A stretch of 5,365 nt of DNA from Candidatus Zhuqueibacterota bacterium. Its GTDB lineage: Bacteria; Zhuqueibacterota; Zhuqueibacteria; Residuimicrobiales; Residuimicrobiaceae. The position numbers were made by a program, and so were the translations under genes. How positions within the stretch are numbered: the stretch's first letter is position 1; every line of letters starts with the position of its first letter. The notes under the pieces were generated by a model. That model did not search any database and had not been told where the DNA came from. It worked only from the letters and a program-made list of their open reading frames with translations. The DNA lies in the NCBI GenBank assembly GCA_016934435.1, contig JAFGSU010000059.1, forward strand, positions 1-5,365, in the 5' to 3' direction. Shown in pieces: positions 4,725 to 5,365 of this stretch.

Positions 4725-5365
4725 ATGGGCATGGACCGGAAAATAGAGAAGAAAAAGTGGCCCCCGAAAAAAATAGCCTTTATTGCATCGATTTCTATTT
4801 TTGTACTTTTTACGATATACGTCATCACCATTAGTTTCGACGCTTCATCAGTCAATGTCAGGCGCGAGCGCATAACCGTTTCCACGGTAACTAAAGGCCC
4901 CTTTCAGGAATTCATTCCGGTGGTGGGCCATGTTTTGCCCATCAACACTGTATATCTGGACGCAGTGGAGGGCGGTCGGGTCGAAGAAATTTATCTGGAG
5001 GCGGGTTCGGTCGTTAAAAAGAACGATAAAATATTGAAACTCGGCAACACCAGCCTTTTGCTCGATATCATGTGGCGCGAAGCCGAACTGTTTCAGCAGA
5101 GCAATAATCTGCGCAATACGCGCCTGTCGATGGAGCAGAACCGTCTATCGCTCAAGCGTGAGATGATCGAGGTGGAAAACCAGCTGAAACAGCAGCGGCG
5201 CCTGTATAATCGGTCGCAGGAATTATTTGATAAAAACTTGATCTCCCAGCAGGAATATGAAATCGTCAAAGATCAGTATGATTACTTGGTGGCGCGCCGG
5301 GATTTAGCTCTGGAAACGCAAGAAAATGACATCAAATTTCGCCAGGCGCAAATCGACGCCCTGGA
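4725..5365 (+). CDS. HlyD/MacA-like periplasmic adaptor (membrane fusion protein) of an efflux system, cut by the right edge
   Basis: The first 213 codons are present and the rest lies outside the window. A Lys-rich N-terminus (RKIEKKKWPPKK) precedes one membrane helix (about 18-36) that anchors the protein in the inner membrane with the remainder in the periplasm. A beta/lipoyl half-domain follows (about 60-110), with the typical GGRVEEIYLEAGSVVKKND stretch at 83-101. From about 113 to the edge lies a long coiled-coil hairpin rich in Gln, Glu, Arg and Leu, containing the NLISQQEYE turn-region motif (171-179) common in these adaptors. Such proteins bridge an inner-membrane transporter (ABC or RND type) and a TolC-like outer-membrane channel. 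The second lipoyl half and barrel domains should lie downstream. A pump gene is expected next but is not visible, so MacA-type (ABC) is a preference, not a conclusion. Expression probably depends on the adjacent sigma-54 promoter. Confidence 0.88.
   Translation, partial: MGMDRKIEKKKWPPKKIAFIASISIFVLFTIYVITISFDASSVNVRRERITVSTVTKGPFQEFIPVVGHVLPINTVYLDAVEGGRVEEIYLEAGSVVKKNDKILKLGNTSLLLDIMWREAELFQQSNNLRNTRLSMEQNRLSLKREMIEVENQLKQQRRLYNRSQELFDKNLISQQEYEIVKDQYDYLVARRDLALETQENDIKFRQAQIDAL

Noticed and set aside
4558..4746. 62-codon plus-strand frame overlapping the adaptor start
   Set aside because: It has no ribosome binding site, covers the sigma-54 promoter and the adaptor's Shine-Dalgarno sequence, and its translation shows no domain or sorting signal.

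Overview
The window looks like a chromosomal stretch of a Gram-negative bacterium. A small outer-membrane barrel protein, a periplasmic adaptor of a tripartite efflux system and an NtrC/NtrY-type two-component pair are all present. The regulator and kinase carry signatures (GAFTDA in the AAA+ domain, HEIMNSVTPI in the H-box) that I associate with a subfamily common in the Bacteroidetes and related FCB phyla. The good Shine-Dalgarno sequences in front of two genes, and balanced base composition, argue against a typical member of the Bacteroidetes proper. A related phylum (Calditrichota or KSB1-like) is a guess, not something the sequence proves.

Layout, left to right. Positions 1-604 (minus) hold the N-terminal 201 codons of an unrecognised cytoplasmic protein that runs off the left edge. 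Positions 700-1269 (minus) encode a 189-residue secreted, probably outer-membrane, beta-barrel protein with a strong ribosome binding site and a plausible sigma-70 promoter. The 384-bp gap at 1270-1653 is more AT-rich than its neighbours. It contains a short open frame, 1566-1384 (minus), that reads like a broken or very compact GIY-YIG nuclease domain behind a good sigma-70-type promoter. Positions 1654-3009 (minus) encode a membrane sensor histidine kinase whose start overlaps the end of the response regulator gene (2999-4375, minus) by 11 bases. The 349-bp divergent intergenic region 4376-4724 follows. A HlyD/MacA-like membrane fusion protein starts at 4725 (plus) and runs off the right edge.

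The coherent unit is the divergent pair. The kinase probably phosphorylates a sigma-54-activating response regulator. The intergenic region carries a near-consensus -24/-12 (sigma-54) promoter at 4659-4674 pointing at the adaptor gene, with an imperfect palindrome about 108 bp upstream of the predicted transcript start, which is typical enhancer distance. The simplest reading is a membrane-stress or substrate-sensing two-component system that switches on an efflux or secretion operon starting with the adaptor. The regulator-kinase operon itself has a candidate sigma-70 promoter. No RNA genes, CRISPR arrays, insertion sequences or convincing intrinsic terminators were seen.
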